From NCBI RefSeq assembly GCF_047807365.1, contig NZ_JBLOUI010000002.1, forward strand, positions 62,001 through 126,000: DNA of 64,000 nt, written 5' to 3'. A model generated the notes under the pieces. It did no database searches and was not told where the DNA came from. It saw only the letters and a program-made list of their open reading frames with translations. Both the position numbers and the translations under genes were made by a program. The stretch is from Peptacetobacter sp900539645. GTDB taxonomy: Bacteria > Bacillota > Clostridia > Peptostreptococcales > Peptostreptococcaceae. Positions 1 to 8,177 of this stretch are shown one piece after another (positions within the stretch are counted from its first letter, which is position 1; each line of letters begins with the position of its first letter).

Positions 1-1077
1 TACATAAAGGCAGCGATAGAAATAAACATCGTGCTTGCGATATTATTTGGTGCAGTGCTTATAATTTTCAACCGACCACTTATTGAATTGTTCAGACTTG
101 GTGATGAACACGTAACACAGCAGGGAAGTACATACCTTATAATAGTAGGACTTGGAATGGTATTTTACTTCATAAACCCAGTATTTACAGCAATTTTCAA
201 TGGGTTGGGAGATAGTAAGACACCGTTTATAATCAACACAACTGGATTATTAGTCAATATATTCTTAGATCCAGTACTTATATTAGGGTTTGGACCAGTT
301 CCTAGCATGGGTGTAGCTGGGGCTGCGATTGCCACAATAACTGCACAGGCTTGTGCAACACTCATATTCATATACAAAATTGCTAAAAAAGAAGGAATAT
401 ACTTTAAAATAAGATATTTCAAAAATATAAAACTTAGCTACCACAAAGAACTATTCATATTAGGATTACCAGTCGCAATACAGAGTGGTATGTTTACAGG
501 ATTTTCTATGTGCATAGGGGTAATAGTTGCTAGATGGGGACCGGTAGCGATTGCAGTACAAAAGGTCGGAAACCAAATTGAATCTATTGCATACACAACT
601 GCTGATGGTATGGCATCATCTGTATCTGCATTTGTAGGTCAGAACTACGGAGCAGGAAAAGTTGATAGAATAGAAAAAGGAGCTAAAGTTGGAATAATGT
701 TTGCAATATTCTGGGGGGCGCTAACAATGTGCCTACTAGTATTTGGAGCAGACTTTATCTTTAAATTCTTCATAGACGAGCCAGAAGCAAGAAGAATAGG
801 TGCAAACTACCTGATGATACTAGGATTTGGGGAAATATTCCAATGCCTAGAAATAATCGTAACTGGTGTACTAAGAGGACTTGGAAGAACATACATAACA
901 TCTGCTGTAAGTATAATATTTACAGGTGCAAGAATACCAATGGCACTACTACTATCATCTGTATTAGGAATGGGACTAACAGGTGTCTGGGTGAGTATAT
1001 CACTTAGCATGGGAATAAAAGGAATAGTAATGCTATCAGTATACCTAACATACAAACGCAAAGGAAAACTAGTATAA
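1..1077 (+). CDS. MATE-family multidrug/sodium exporter, 5' end outside window
   Basis: The frame is open from the first base, so the N-terminus lies upstream; a GTG at 31 is internal. About 358 residues are visible, making this the last three quarters of a usual 450-residue MATE antiporter of the cytoplasmic membrane. The protein is almost entirely alternating hydrophobic segments. It contains family-like stretches such as NGLGDSKTPF, GVAGAAIATITAQ, GQNYGAGK and VLRGLGRT, which match the two-fold repeated architecture of MATE exporters. Substrate cannot be told from sequence. A long hairpin follows immediately. The family is clear; subtype (NorM-like or DinF-like) is not. Confidence 0.85.
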   Translation, partial: YIKAAIEINIVLAILFGAVLIIFNRPLIELFRLGDEHVTQQGSTYLIIVGLGMVFYFINPVFTAIFNGLGDSKTPFIINTTGLLVNIFLDPVLILGFGPVPSMGVAGAAIATITAQACATLIFIYKIAKKEGIYFKIRYFKNIKLSYHKELFILGLPVAIQSGMFTGFSMCIGVIVARWGPVAIAVQKVGNQIESIAYTTADGMASSVSAFVGQNYGAGKVDRIEKGAKVGIMFAIFWGALTMCLLVFGADFIFKFFIDEPEARRIGANYLMILGFGEIFQCLEIIVTGVLRGLGRTYITSAVSIIFTGARIPMALLLSSVLGMGLTGVWVSISLSMGIKGIVMLSVYLTYKRKGKLV

Positions 1078-1092
1078 AAATATTAATAAATA

Positions 1093-1233
1093 GGCTATTA
1101 CACTTTTGTAATGGTCTATTTTTATGCTTTAAACAACAAAGAATCTCCTCTCCAGGCAATCAAGTTGCATTGTCGAGTTCGATTTCTTTGTTATTCAAAG
1201 CAAATAGAACCATATACAAAAGCCGTAATAGCC
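1093..1233 (+). repeat. Palindromic element copy 1 (short core)
   Basis: This is a long imperfect hairpin. GGCTATTAC at 1093 pairs with GTAATAGCC at 1225, CTTTTGTA pairs with TACAAAAG, and AACAAAGAATC pairs with GATTTCTTTGTT. The centre (1150-1175) carries the conserved CTCCAGGC ... TTGTCG core around a short inner hairpin. It directly follows the MATE gene and may double as its terminator. Confidence 0.75.
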
Positions 1234-1303
1234 ACATTTATTAAATTATAATTACTGCGTAAAACAGAAAAAACTTGGAACAAGAAAAATCACTGCTCTA
1301 AAG

Positions 1304-1373
1304 CGACAATTCTGCAAGCGCCCAACATCATTGAAATGTGTTATATGAATGGGTTGGGCGCTGAAGCCTGGAG
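1304..1373 (-). repeat. Palindromic element copy 2 (long core, inverted, decayed arms)
   Basis: The core lies in reverse orientation: CGACAA at 1304, an inner stem GCGCCCAAC/GTTGGGCGC, and GCCTGGAG ending at 1373. On the minus strand its core and left flank closely match the element at 18003-18196, but the right arm differs. It therefore looks like a decayed relative of that copy. Confidence 0.65.
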
Positions 1374-1399
1374 AGCGAATACTTGTATTAAGTCTAGGG

Positions 1400-2095
1400 A
1401 TCCTGCAAAATTTGCAACAGCTTTTTTATTCCTAAGTAACAACTTATATAAACTCTTGAAGTTTTATGACTTTATTATGTAAAGAATTTATACATCTGTA
1501 AAAAACGAACGATAATGATAGAATATACTCATAAAATACTGAAATGATATAAATATTTTATAGACTAAAACATAATTATAGAAAAAAACTGAAAAAAAAT
1601 AAAATAAATAATAATAAGTTTATGAGCTTGTAAGCTTTGAAAAATGTGGGTTATAAGCATATTGACCATTTTAGAAAATAAATAGTAAAAGAGATAAAGC
1701 TAAAAAAGTATGAATTTATAATTTTCTGATAAATATAGAAATACCCTTGCAATATTGCAAAATAGATAGTATAATTTGAAGAGTAATAGGAAAAGAAATA
1801 TTAAAAAAGACTTAAATAATAAAAGTAATGACAAACAACATAGTAATCAACTAACTTAACCATATAAATTTTATGTAAATAAAAGACTGTATCACTTTCT
1901 GCTGCGTGAACAGTTTTTTATTTTTTTGTGGTAAAATATTAAATGTGAGAATTTTTTTGCTTGAAATTAAAATAAAAAATATCTATAATATTATATGAAA
2001 TTTAATTAGGAATAGAAATATTTATGAAATCAAGTAATATCAATATTCTTATAAGAATTAATTGATGAAGATTATATCAAATGAGAATGAAAAAC
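1400..2095. other. Intergenic, AT-rich, no gene seen
   Basis: About 700 bases are rich in A and T. I found no coding frame with a ribosome site. A weak stem with a following T-run occurs near 1885-1930. The promoter for the transporter downstream is presumably here but I could not place it with confidence. Confidence 0.5.
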
Positions 2096-2109
2096 GGGGA
2101 GGGATAATT

Positions 2110-3294
2110 TTGATTTCAGAAGCAATTATTAAAAAATTTATAAAAAATAGCGAAAATGTGGAAAATGAAGAGGTAAGAAACAAATACGGAACAGTAGCAG
2201 GGATAGTTGGGATAGTATCAAACCTGCTTTTATTTATTTTAAAGTTTAGTATAGGGTTCTTGAGCGGAAGTATAGCGATCACAGCAGATGCATTCAACAA
2301 CTTCACAGATATGGCATCTTCAGCGATAACTATGATAGGATTTAAACTTGCTAGTATGCCAGCTGATGAGGAGCATCCATTTGGACATGGTAGACTTGAG
2401 TATTTATCAGCATTAGTGGTTGCATTTATGGTAATGTTTGTAGGTATAAAATTCGTACAGACATCATTTGAGAGAATAATGAATCCAGTAGCAGTGCAGT
2501 TTAGTTTAATACCATTTATATTACTTTTATGTTCTATGGCGGTTAAATTCTGGCTTGGAAGATTTAATAAGCATGTAGGGGAAAAGATAGACTCATCTGC
2601 ATTAAAAGCAGTTGCAGTAGATGCGATGGGTGACGTATTTACATCAGGATGCGTTGTATTATCATATTTAATAGCTAAGTTTACAACATTCCCACTAGAT
2701 GGATATGTAGGTATAGTTGTTTCATTAATAATACTATACGCAGGGTTCTCTTTAATAAAAGAAACTGTTAGCCCACTTTTAGGTGAAGCTCCAGATGCTG
2801 AGATGGTAGACGCAATAGTAAATGGGCTACTAGAGTACAACATAATATCAGGTGTGCACGATTTAATAATACACAACTACGGCGTTGGTAGATGTATAGC
2901 CTCTGTACACGCTGAGGTGCCTTGCAATATAGACATAATGGAAATCCACGAGGTAATAGACGACGCGGAAAAAGACTTATCTAAGAAATTAAACATACAC
3001 CTTGTAATACACATGGATCCAATAGCGGTTGAGGATGAGGATTATATCCAGACTAGAACTGAGCTTACTAGAATAATAGCTAGAAACGAAAAAATAGAGT
3101 CTATGCACGATTTAAGAATAGTAGGTAAGGGAGATAAGAAAAATCTAGTATTCGACGTTGTTGTAGATGGAGATTTATCACATAGTGAAGAAGAAGAGCT
3201 AAAAAATTGGGTAAACGGAGAAGTTCAGAAGCTTCACCCTAACTACAATTGTGTAATATTAGTAGACAAAAACTACGTAAAAAGACATTTTTAA
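2110..3294 (+). CDS. Cation diffusion facilitator (CDF) family transporter
   Basis: Membrane antiporter for divalent metals (zinc, iron, manganese or cobalt are typical of the family). The start chosen is TTG at 2110, because a strong GGGGAGGG ribosome site ends 6 bases before it; a longer frame from 2062 lacks one. Several membrane segments are visible. The signature ADAFNNFTD lies around residue 58 and HPFGHGR around residue 88, which match the metal-binding face of CDF proteins. The soluble C-terminal region (about 210-394) is longer than the minimal ferredoxin-like domain and may hold a second copy. A hairpin terminator follows. Metal specificity is not resolved. Confidence 0.9.
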   Translation: MISEAIIKKFIKNSENVENEEVRNKYGTVAGIVGIVSNLLLFILKFSIGFLSGSIAITADAFNNFTDMASSAITMIGFKLASMPADEEHPFGHGRLEYLSALVVAFMVMFVGIKFVQTSFERIMNPVAVQFSLIPFILLLCSMAVKFWLGRFNKHVGEKIDSSALKAVAVDAMGDVFTSGCVVLSYLIAKFTTFPLDGYVGIVVSLIILYAGFSLIKETVSPLLGEAPDAEMVDAIVNGLLEYNIISGVHDLIIHNYGVGRCIASVHAEVPCNIDIMEIHEVIDDAEKDLSKKLNIHLVIHMDPIAVEDEDYIQTRTELTRIIARNEKIESMHDLRIVGKGDKKNLVFDVVVDGDLSHSEEEELKNWVNGEVQKLHPNYNCVILVDKNYVKRHF

Positions 3295-3306
3295 ACTATT
3301 ATAATA

Positions 3307-3332
3307 ATACCCCCCTAGTTACCAGGGGGGTA
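3307..3332. terminator. Bidirectional terminator between convergent genes
   Basis: ACCCCCC and GGGGGGT form a strong GC stem, flanked by T-rich sequence on both strands, between the CDF gene and the DUF948 gene. Confidence 0.85.
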
Positions 3333-3336
3333 ATTT

Positions 3337-3699
3337 TTATTTTGAAGAGAAAATTGATTTTACTATAGTAAGTATTTCAGAAAGTAATTCAAAATTTCCC
3401 TTAACACTTTCCTTTGTAACTATTATATCAGCAGCGACATCTGTAACAACCTCGCTTACATCTCTAACATTTTCTCCAACCTGTCCGAAATCATCTACAA
3501 GCTTAGGAAGCTTTGAGATTGAATTTGTAATATTTCCTGTGTTATCGTCAAGAACGACGTTTACCTTATCTAAAACAGAGTTTAGATTTTTAACAGTAGA
3601 AAGTAAATTTATTATTAGCTTTATTAAAAATACAAGCGCTACACAGCCTATAATTGCTAATATAAATAAGATTGTATGTAAATCAATTGTGATAGTCAT
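3337..3699 (-). CDS. DUF948-type single-pass membrane protein
   Basis: A 120-residue protein with one N-terminal membrane segment (about residues 8-30) and a long amphipathic, probably coiled tail containing many spaced Leu/Val positions (for example LNSVLDKVNVVLDD). This is the layout of the DUF948 family, whose function is poorly defined and often linked to stress or envelope. It is followed 16 bases upstream on the same strand by a YtxH-like gene, and the two probably form an operon, a pairing common in Firmicutes. Confidence 0.75.
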   Translation of the reverse strand: MTITIDLHTILFILAIIGCVALVFLIKLIINLLSTVKNLNSVLDKVNVVLDDNTGNITNSISKLPKLVDDFGQVGENVRDVSEVVTDVAADIIVTKESVKGNFELLSEILTIVKSIFSSK

Positions 3700-3715
3700 A
3701 ATCTAATCTCCAATT

Positions 3716-4141
3716 CTAAGCTTCTGGTTCTTCTTTTTCAAGAGTTTCAGCTGCTTCTTCAAGAGCCTCAACTACTTCTTCAGAATCAACACCACATTCT
3801 TCACACTCTTCACAAGCTTCATCTACAGCTTTTTTAGCGTCAAGATATTCTTTTATCTTAGCTTTAGAATCGTTGAATTTTTCTTTCTGTGCGCCTATAA
3901 CATCGCCAGCTTTAGCTTTTGCACCAGCTGCTTTATCAGAAACGGCATCTACAGCCTGTTTAGATGCGTTTTTTATGTCTTCTCTTGTTTCTTTACCTGA
4001 TTTAGGTGCTAATAATATACCACCAACAGCACCTGCTGCTACACCGGCAGCAACACCTGCTGCAGCAGTTTTAGCTTTTTTAATTTTTTCTGCTTTGATT
4101 TTTGCCTGTCTTTTTGCCTGGATTTTTTTTGATAAACTCAT
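3716..4141 (-). CDS. YtxH-like general stress protein
   Basis: A 141-residue protein with a glycine/alanine-rich membrane segment followed by GGILLAPKSGKETRED, the YtxH family hallmark. A helical Lys/Glu-rich region and a Cys-containing acidic tail (CEECEECG) follow. I chose the ATG at 4141 rather than 4150 because the GGAAGGGG ribosome site would abut the upstream ATG. The Cys pairs are unusual for the family and might bind metal or be redox active; that is inference. It lies first in a two-gene unit with the DUF948 gene. Confidence 0.8.
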   Translation of the reverse strand: MSLSKKIQAKRQAKIKAEKIKKAKTAAAGVAAGVAAGAVGGILLAPKSGKETREDIKNASKQAVDAVSDKAAGAKAKAGDVIGAQKEKFNDSKAKIKEYLDAKKAVDEACEECEECGVDSEEVVEALEEAAETLEKEEPEA

Positions 4142-4268
4142 TAAAAACATCCCCTTCCAAATGTATATTGAAAATTATTTTAAAATTTACGTTATAAACA
4201 ATATATACCCATTGTAGATAAAAGTAAACAAAAAAATTGTGAATTTTCAAAAAAAACTATAAAAATAA

Positions 4269-4305
4269 GCTACAGCCATAAAATTGACTGTAGCAATATT
4301 TTTTA
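4269..4305. terminator. Hairpin terminator
   Basis: GCTACAG at 4269 pairs with CTGTAGC at 4288. A/T runs on both sides allow use by transcripts from either strand. Confidence 0.7.
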
Positions 4306-4319
4306 GAGTATATATTTTT

Positions 4320-5204
4320 CTATTTTTTATCTATATTTTCTTTGATTTCTTCAAGTATAGATCTATGTTTTAAAGATTTCATATTAGGGAAGGCTTTTAT
4401 AACTCTTCTTCTTAATACGCCATGACCTTTAGTCTTTAATTCGTCTATTCTAGTACTTAAAGACTTAATTTCAAATTCAAGTTCGTTCATAATCTTGTGT
4501 TCTTCTTTTATAAAGTTGCCTTTAAAGTCTCCTGATAATATTTCTTCCATTTCAGCAGGAGAATACTTAGATAGACCAAGCTCTTCAATCTGATTGGCTA
4601 AACTAGCCTGTAAATGCCCTCTGACAACTTCAAGATGTTTCTTTCTTTTTTCAAGTAAATCTTCGTGAAGGGTATAAAGTTTTTCAAGTCTTTCGTTAAG
4701 ATGAAGTATAGTAGCAGCTGTAATAATTGTATCGACTATGAAATAAGTTCCAAATAGTATTGATAAAATAAATGCTAGTTTTGTATTTATTCTTGCTACA
4801 AAATCATCGACAGCTGGATGTACAACAAGTATAACGAAAAGCGACATTACACCAAACATCAACGAGTTCTTTAAACAAACCCTACCATTTATATTGTATT
4901 TGTATGTTGAATAATCCCACCAAGACATATGGAAGATCTTTTCCAAAACATAACTTGTAATATACTCTAGTGTACTTGTAACAATAATACTTGCGATAAA
5001 TAGCACTGGTATATTATTTACAAATGGAGAGAGTATAGAAATAACCAATAATGCACCAAATCCGTATATAGGGCAGAATGGTCCATTTAAAAACCCTCTA
5101 TTGACCAATTTCTTTTGCCAAATAGAGCAGTAGGTACTCTCACACACCCAACCAAGGAAACTATATATCGTAAAATATAATACCTGGAGATATAAAATTT
5201 TCAT
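4320..5204 (-). CDS. CmpB-type putative ABC transporter permease (PF06541-like)
   Basis: About 294 residues. The N-terminal half is a multi-pass membrane region with family-like motifs (FLGWVCEST, NRGFLNGPFCPIYGFG, TSTLEYITSYVLEKIF, WWDYS). The C-terminal half is a soluble, charged, probably coiled region ending in Lys-rich sequence. The start was moved to 5204, where GAGGTGA precedes the ATG by about 10 bases; the upstream in-frame ATG lacks a site. The family is annotated as a putative ABC permease, but no ATPase partner is adjacent, so its real role is open. Confidence 0.75.
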   Translation of the reverse strand: MKILYLQVLYFTIYSFLGWVCESTYCSIWQKKLVNRGFLNGPFCPIYGFGALLVISILSPFVNNIPVLFIASIIVTSTLEYITSYVLEKIFHMSWWDYSTYKYNINGRVCLKNSLMFGVMSLFVILVVHPAVDDFVARINTKLAFILSILFGTYFIVDTIITAATILHLNERLEKLYTLHEDLLEKRKKHLEVVRGHLQASLANQIEELGLSKYSPAEMEEILSGDFKGNFIKEEHKIMNELEFEIKSLSTRIDELKTKGHGVLRRRVIKAFPNMKSLKHRSILEEIKENIDKK

Positions 5205-5861
5205 GTAAAAAATCACCTCATTTAAATATTTAAAAGACAAGCAAAAAGCCTGCCCAAAAATACGCTACATACAAGTAAAATACTTGATTGTAGGCGCATA
5301 TATTCCAAAAATTTATTCAATTTCTATCCTATATAATATCTAAATAAATTCTTTAGTCAATTATAACCCTTCCATATGAAGAATGTTTGAGATTGAAGAG
5401 AATATAATATATTTTTTATAATATACAAAACTTAAAAAACAGGAAATGTAACAAGTAGTAGAAGAAATAGGTCTAATTGTAACAATTAGATAGAATTGGT
5501 AGACAATTTGTAACAAATAGTTACAAACTATGTAACTATTTTGCAGCATTTGAAAAAAATATTTTTTGAAAAATTTACAACTCAGTAAACACTTGTTGTT
5601 ACTTTTGGTATTGGCTTAGCCTTTGAAATAGCCAAAAAACAAGCAAATTGTTAGAAAAATTATAAAAAAACACAATACTTGTTGTTGTTTGTTGTTTGTA
5701 AAATTTTCAAAAAAAGTCTTTACAAAGCTGTAACCTTTATATTATTATATATACAAGGTCGAAAAAGTTACAAAAAAGTAACAGAAAGACATATTAAAAG
5801 TAACAAATTGTAAAAAATGAAAATTAGTGAGATTAAATAAAAAAATAATACGGAGGATTAT
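5205..5861. promoter_or_regulatory. Long AT-rich divergent control region
   Basis: No gene was found in these 650 bases between divergently read genes. Near the minus-strand gene is a hairpin (5264-5292, CTACATACAAGTA pairing with TACTTGATTGTAG) that could be an attenuator or leader structure. The remainder is dotted with TGTAAC/GTTACA words at about 5478, 5508, 5521, 5532, 5596 and 5729, some in WalR-like pairs. Spacing is irregular except for the clear pair annotated separately. Confidence 0.5.
5767..5783 (-). promoter_or_regulatory. WalR-like box (TGTWAH-N5-TGTWAH)
   Basis: Read on the minus strand this is TGTTAC, five bases, TGTAAC. It exactly fits the direct-repeat consensus known for the Firmicutes WalR (YycF) cell-wall response regulator. 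It lies 79 bases upstream of a secreted cell-wall protein gene, a typical WalR target class. Confidence 0.5.
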
Positions 5862-6596
5862 ATGTTCAATTTAAAGAAAAAACTAAGCGTTATAGCATTA
5901 ACATCAATGATACTTTTATCAAGTACAGGATTTGTATTTGCAGATGAAGCAGTAAATGATATAGAAACAGTTCAGGTAGAAGAAAATGTAGAAAGAACTT
6001 CTATAAATGGAGCTGGATGGATACAGAGAGGAGACAACTTCTACTACAACAATGAAAGTGGAAAAGCCATAACTGGATGGAAAGTTATAGATGGAAATAA
6101 CTATTACTTCAATAAAGATGGAAAAATGGCTGATGGTTGGACTGAAATAAACAGAAAAACTTACTACTTCAACAAAGAAAAAGGTATGCACACAGGTATA
6201 CAGACATTAGAAAATGGAAAAACTTACAACTTTGGTAAAAATGGTTTTGTTGGTGAAAGTATAGTTAGACAGAATGGTAAAATACTTTACTTCAACGAAA
6301 GAGGTAAATTAACTTCTACAGGAAAATCATATAAATCAAATGCCTCAGCGTATTCTGGACATTCAACAACATCAACTGGACAGAAACCAAAATGGGGAAC
6401 AATAGCTGTAGATCCAAAAGTAATACCATACGGAACAAAAGTATATATACCATACTTCAACAAAACATTCATAGCTAATGACTGTGGTGGAGCAATAAAA
6501 GGAACTAAAATAGATATATTCATGAATTCAAGAAAAGAATGTTACAAATTTGGAAGAAGAAACATAGAAATAATCGTATTAAACGACATAAAATAG
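5862..6596 (+). CDS. Secreted 3D-domain cell-wall protein with choline-binding-type repeats
   Basis: A 244-residue exported protein. A signal peptide (about 1-28, ending FVFADE) is followed by four to five aromatic repeats of the GW/YYF type (for example GWKVIDGNNYYFNKDGKMADG), resembling CW_binding_1 repeats that attach proteins to wall polymers. Residues about 155-244 form a 3D domain, with SAYSG, AVDPKVIPYGTKVYIP, NDCGGAIKG and IDIF; the conserved Asp residues are present. 3D domains occur in lytic transglycosylase-like enzymes, so a role in peptidoglycan turnover is likely. AGGAGG-like sequence precedes the ATG. A WalR-like box upstream suggests wall-stress control. Confidence 0.85.
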   Translation: MFNLKKKLSVIALTSMILLSSTGFVFADEAVNDIETVQVEENVERTSINGAGWIQRGDNFYYNNESGKAITGWKVIDGNNYYFNKDGKMADGWTEINRKTYYFNKEKGMHTGIQTLENGKTYNFGKNGFVGESIVRQNGKILYFNERGKLTSTGKSYKSNASAYSGHSTTSTGQKPKWGTIAVDPKVIPYGTKVYIPYFNKTFIANDCGGAIKGTKIDIFMNSRKECYKFGRRNIEIIVLNDIK

Positions 6597-6640
6597 ATAA
6601 AACAATTTCTTCAAACTCAATAAATAATACTCAGTAAAAG

Positions 6641-6676
6641 AGGGCTGTTGCATATATTGCAACAGCCCTCTTTTAT
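6641..6676 (+). terminator. Terminator of the 3D-domain gene
   Basis: AGGGCTGTTGCA pairs with TGCAACAGCCCT and is followed by CTTTTATT. Confidence 0.9.
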
Positions 6677-6682
6677 TGTTGT

Positions 6683-6945
6683 AATCTGCTATGAATTTAG
6701 TATCTTCTAAAGAGAGATTAAATCAAAATTTATAGGTTAATATCTAATCGGGGATTGAAGTCATAGACAAACTTCTCTCCAGGCTTCGACGCGTGAGTGA
6801 AAAATAGTTTTATTTTTAATAAAATACGCGTCTGCAGATTGTCGAGTGCGTTTTGTCTATGACATTCAATCTACCAAGTTAGTTATTATCCCTATAAATT
6901 TTGACATTAGTCACATCTTAGAAGATACTAAATTTATAGCAGATT
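6683..6945 (+). repeat. Palindromic element copy 3 (long core, 260-nt hairpin)
   Basis: The outer arms at 6683-6710 and 6918-6945 pair over 28 positions with about one mismatch. Further arm segments (TCAAAATTTATAGG with CCTATAAATTTTGA; GTCATAGACAAA with TTTTGTCTATGAC) continue inward. The core runs from CTCCAGGC at 6777 to TTGTCG at 6839-6844, around an inner GACGCGT/ACGCGTC stem. Beyond the arms, the right flank still resembles a reversed copy of the preceding terminator. Confidence 0.8.
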
Positions 6946-7111
6946 GAAAAATAAAAGAGATCTGCTTATCAAAATATAGCAACAGTTTGAAAAGTGGACA
7001 CCAAAAGAATTTGCGGGATAAAGATATATCTAGGTCAACGAAGCTACATACTTTTAAATTATAAAAATATATGGGTTGTTAGCAATAATTTGCAACAAAG
7101 TTTTTTTATTA

Positions 7112-7386
7112 TATAAGCTGTTATAAGTTTACTAACTTATAAAAAGTGGAATAAATAAAAATTTACATTGATAATTATTACCTTTTTAGTATTGAAGCTT
7201 ATAGACAAAACTCTCTCGACAATCTGCAGACGTGGGTTTTAATTACAACAAAATAAATTACTCACACGCACGTCGAAGCCTGGAGAGGAGTTCGTCTATA
7301 AATTCAATACCGTAAGATAAAAGCTATCAATGTAAATTTTGATTATTCCACTTCTTAAACAAGTAGTAAACTTGTAATCACTTATA
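7112..7386 (-). repeat. Palindromic element copy 4 (long core, inverted, about 275-nt hairpin)
   Basis: The core is in reverse orientation (CGACAA at 7217, GCCTGGAG at 7278-7285) with an inner stem GACGTG/CACGTC. The arms include TCTATAA/TTATAGA, ATTTACATTGATA/TATCAATGTAAAT and AAGTTTACTA/TAGTAAACTT. Pairing continues outward to include the terminator of the desulfoferrodoxin gene and a degraded mirror of it near 7085-7110. Confidence 0.8.
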
Positions 7387-7397
7387 CAATAAAAAAA

Positions 7398-7423
7398 GGG
7401 TGTTGCAATTATTGCAACACCCT
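7398..7423 (-). terminator. Terminator of the desulfoferrodoxin gene
   Basis: On the minus strand GGGTGTTGCAAT pairs with ATTGCAACACCC and is followed by a run of seven T. Confidence 0.9.
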
Positions 7424-7430
7424 ATAGTTC

Positions 7431-7808
7431 TTATAATTCTTTTTTCCATAATCCATGTAAGTTACAGTATTCGTATACAGCAACTGGTTTTTCGCCTTCA
7501 AGTAAAGCAAATTCAGCAACTGGTTTTTCACCTGGTTTAAGGTCTTTTCTACGTACTCCCTGATCTGTTTCAAGAAGTATGAACATTATGTAGTGTTTTT
7601 CTTCCATTGGATGTTCTACTGAACCAACCTGAGCTTTTACTACATTTCCTTCAACGCATACTTCTGGAACGTGTTTTTCTGTAGCTGCATCTACTGTATT
7701 TGGAACTAGTTCTGTCATTTTCTGTCCACAGCACATTAATGGTACTGGAGTTTCATATACTACCTCAACTAAATTTTTACATCTTTCACATAAATAGAAT
7801 TTTGTCAT
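7431..7808 (-). CDS. Desulfoferrodoxin (superoxide reductase)
   Basis: A 125-residue cytosolic enzyme that reduces superoxide to hydrogen peroxide in anaerobes. Residues 1-38 form a desulforedoxin-like iron site (CERC ... MCCGQ). The rest is the SOR domain, with the iron ligands visible as EKHVPEV, VEHPMEEKHYI and CNLHGLW. Length is normal for two-iron desulfoferrodoxin. It stands alone, transcribed toward the long palindromes, with its own terminator. A perfect short palindrome lies just upstream of its ribosome site (CAGGAGG) and could be an operator. Confidence 0.93.
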   Translation of the reverse strand: MTKFYLCERCKNLVEVVYETPVPLMCCGQKMTELVPNTVDAATEKHVPEVCVEGNVVKAQVGSVEHPMEEKHYIMFILLETDQGVRRKDLKPGEKPVAEFALLEGEKPVAVYEYCNLHGLWKKEL

Positions 7809-7829
7809 TTTAAATTCCTCCTGATAATT

Positions 7830-7842
7830 GACACTTTGTGTC
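7830..7842. promoter_or_regulatory. Short perfect palindrome in leader of desulfoferrodoxin gene
   Basis: GACACTTTGTGTC lies about 20 bases upstream of the start codon. It could be an operator for an oxidative-stress regulator or a small hairpin in the leader. It does not match the PerR consensus I know. Confidence 0.3.
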
Positions 7843-8177
7843 GTATTTTTTATTTTAATTTGATTCTTACCTTAGTAATAATAGGATTGATTAAATTTCT
7901 CATCGAAAATTTTTCTCATCTTACTCAATCACTTATTAATATAATTACCCGTTAAAGTCATCTTTAAACATATAAAAGTAAAAAAAGCAAAAAATTTTGA
8001 AAAAAATATAAAAAACAAAATTTCAAAGGTGTATAATTTAATATATACTCAAAAAAATTGACAATAAATACAAAAGTATAAATCATATGAAATATAATAG
8101 AAAAATCCTTTGAAAGTGTATACAAAATAATTAAGAGAGAGTATTCTTGTGTATATATAAAAATCAGGAGGAAAATT

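Noticed and set aside
5361..5549. Short minus-strand frame in the AT-rich control region
   Set aside because: Low complexity, no ribosome site, and it covers regulator-like repeats.
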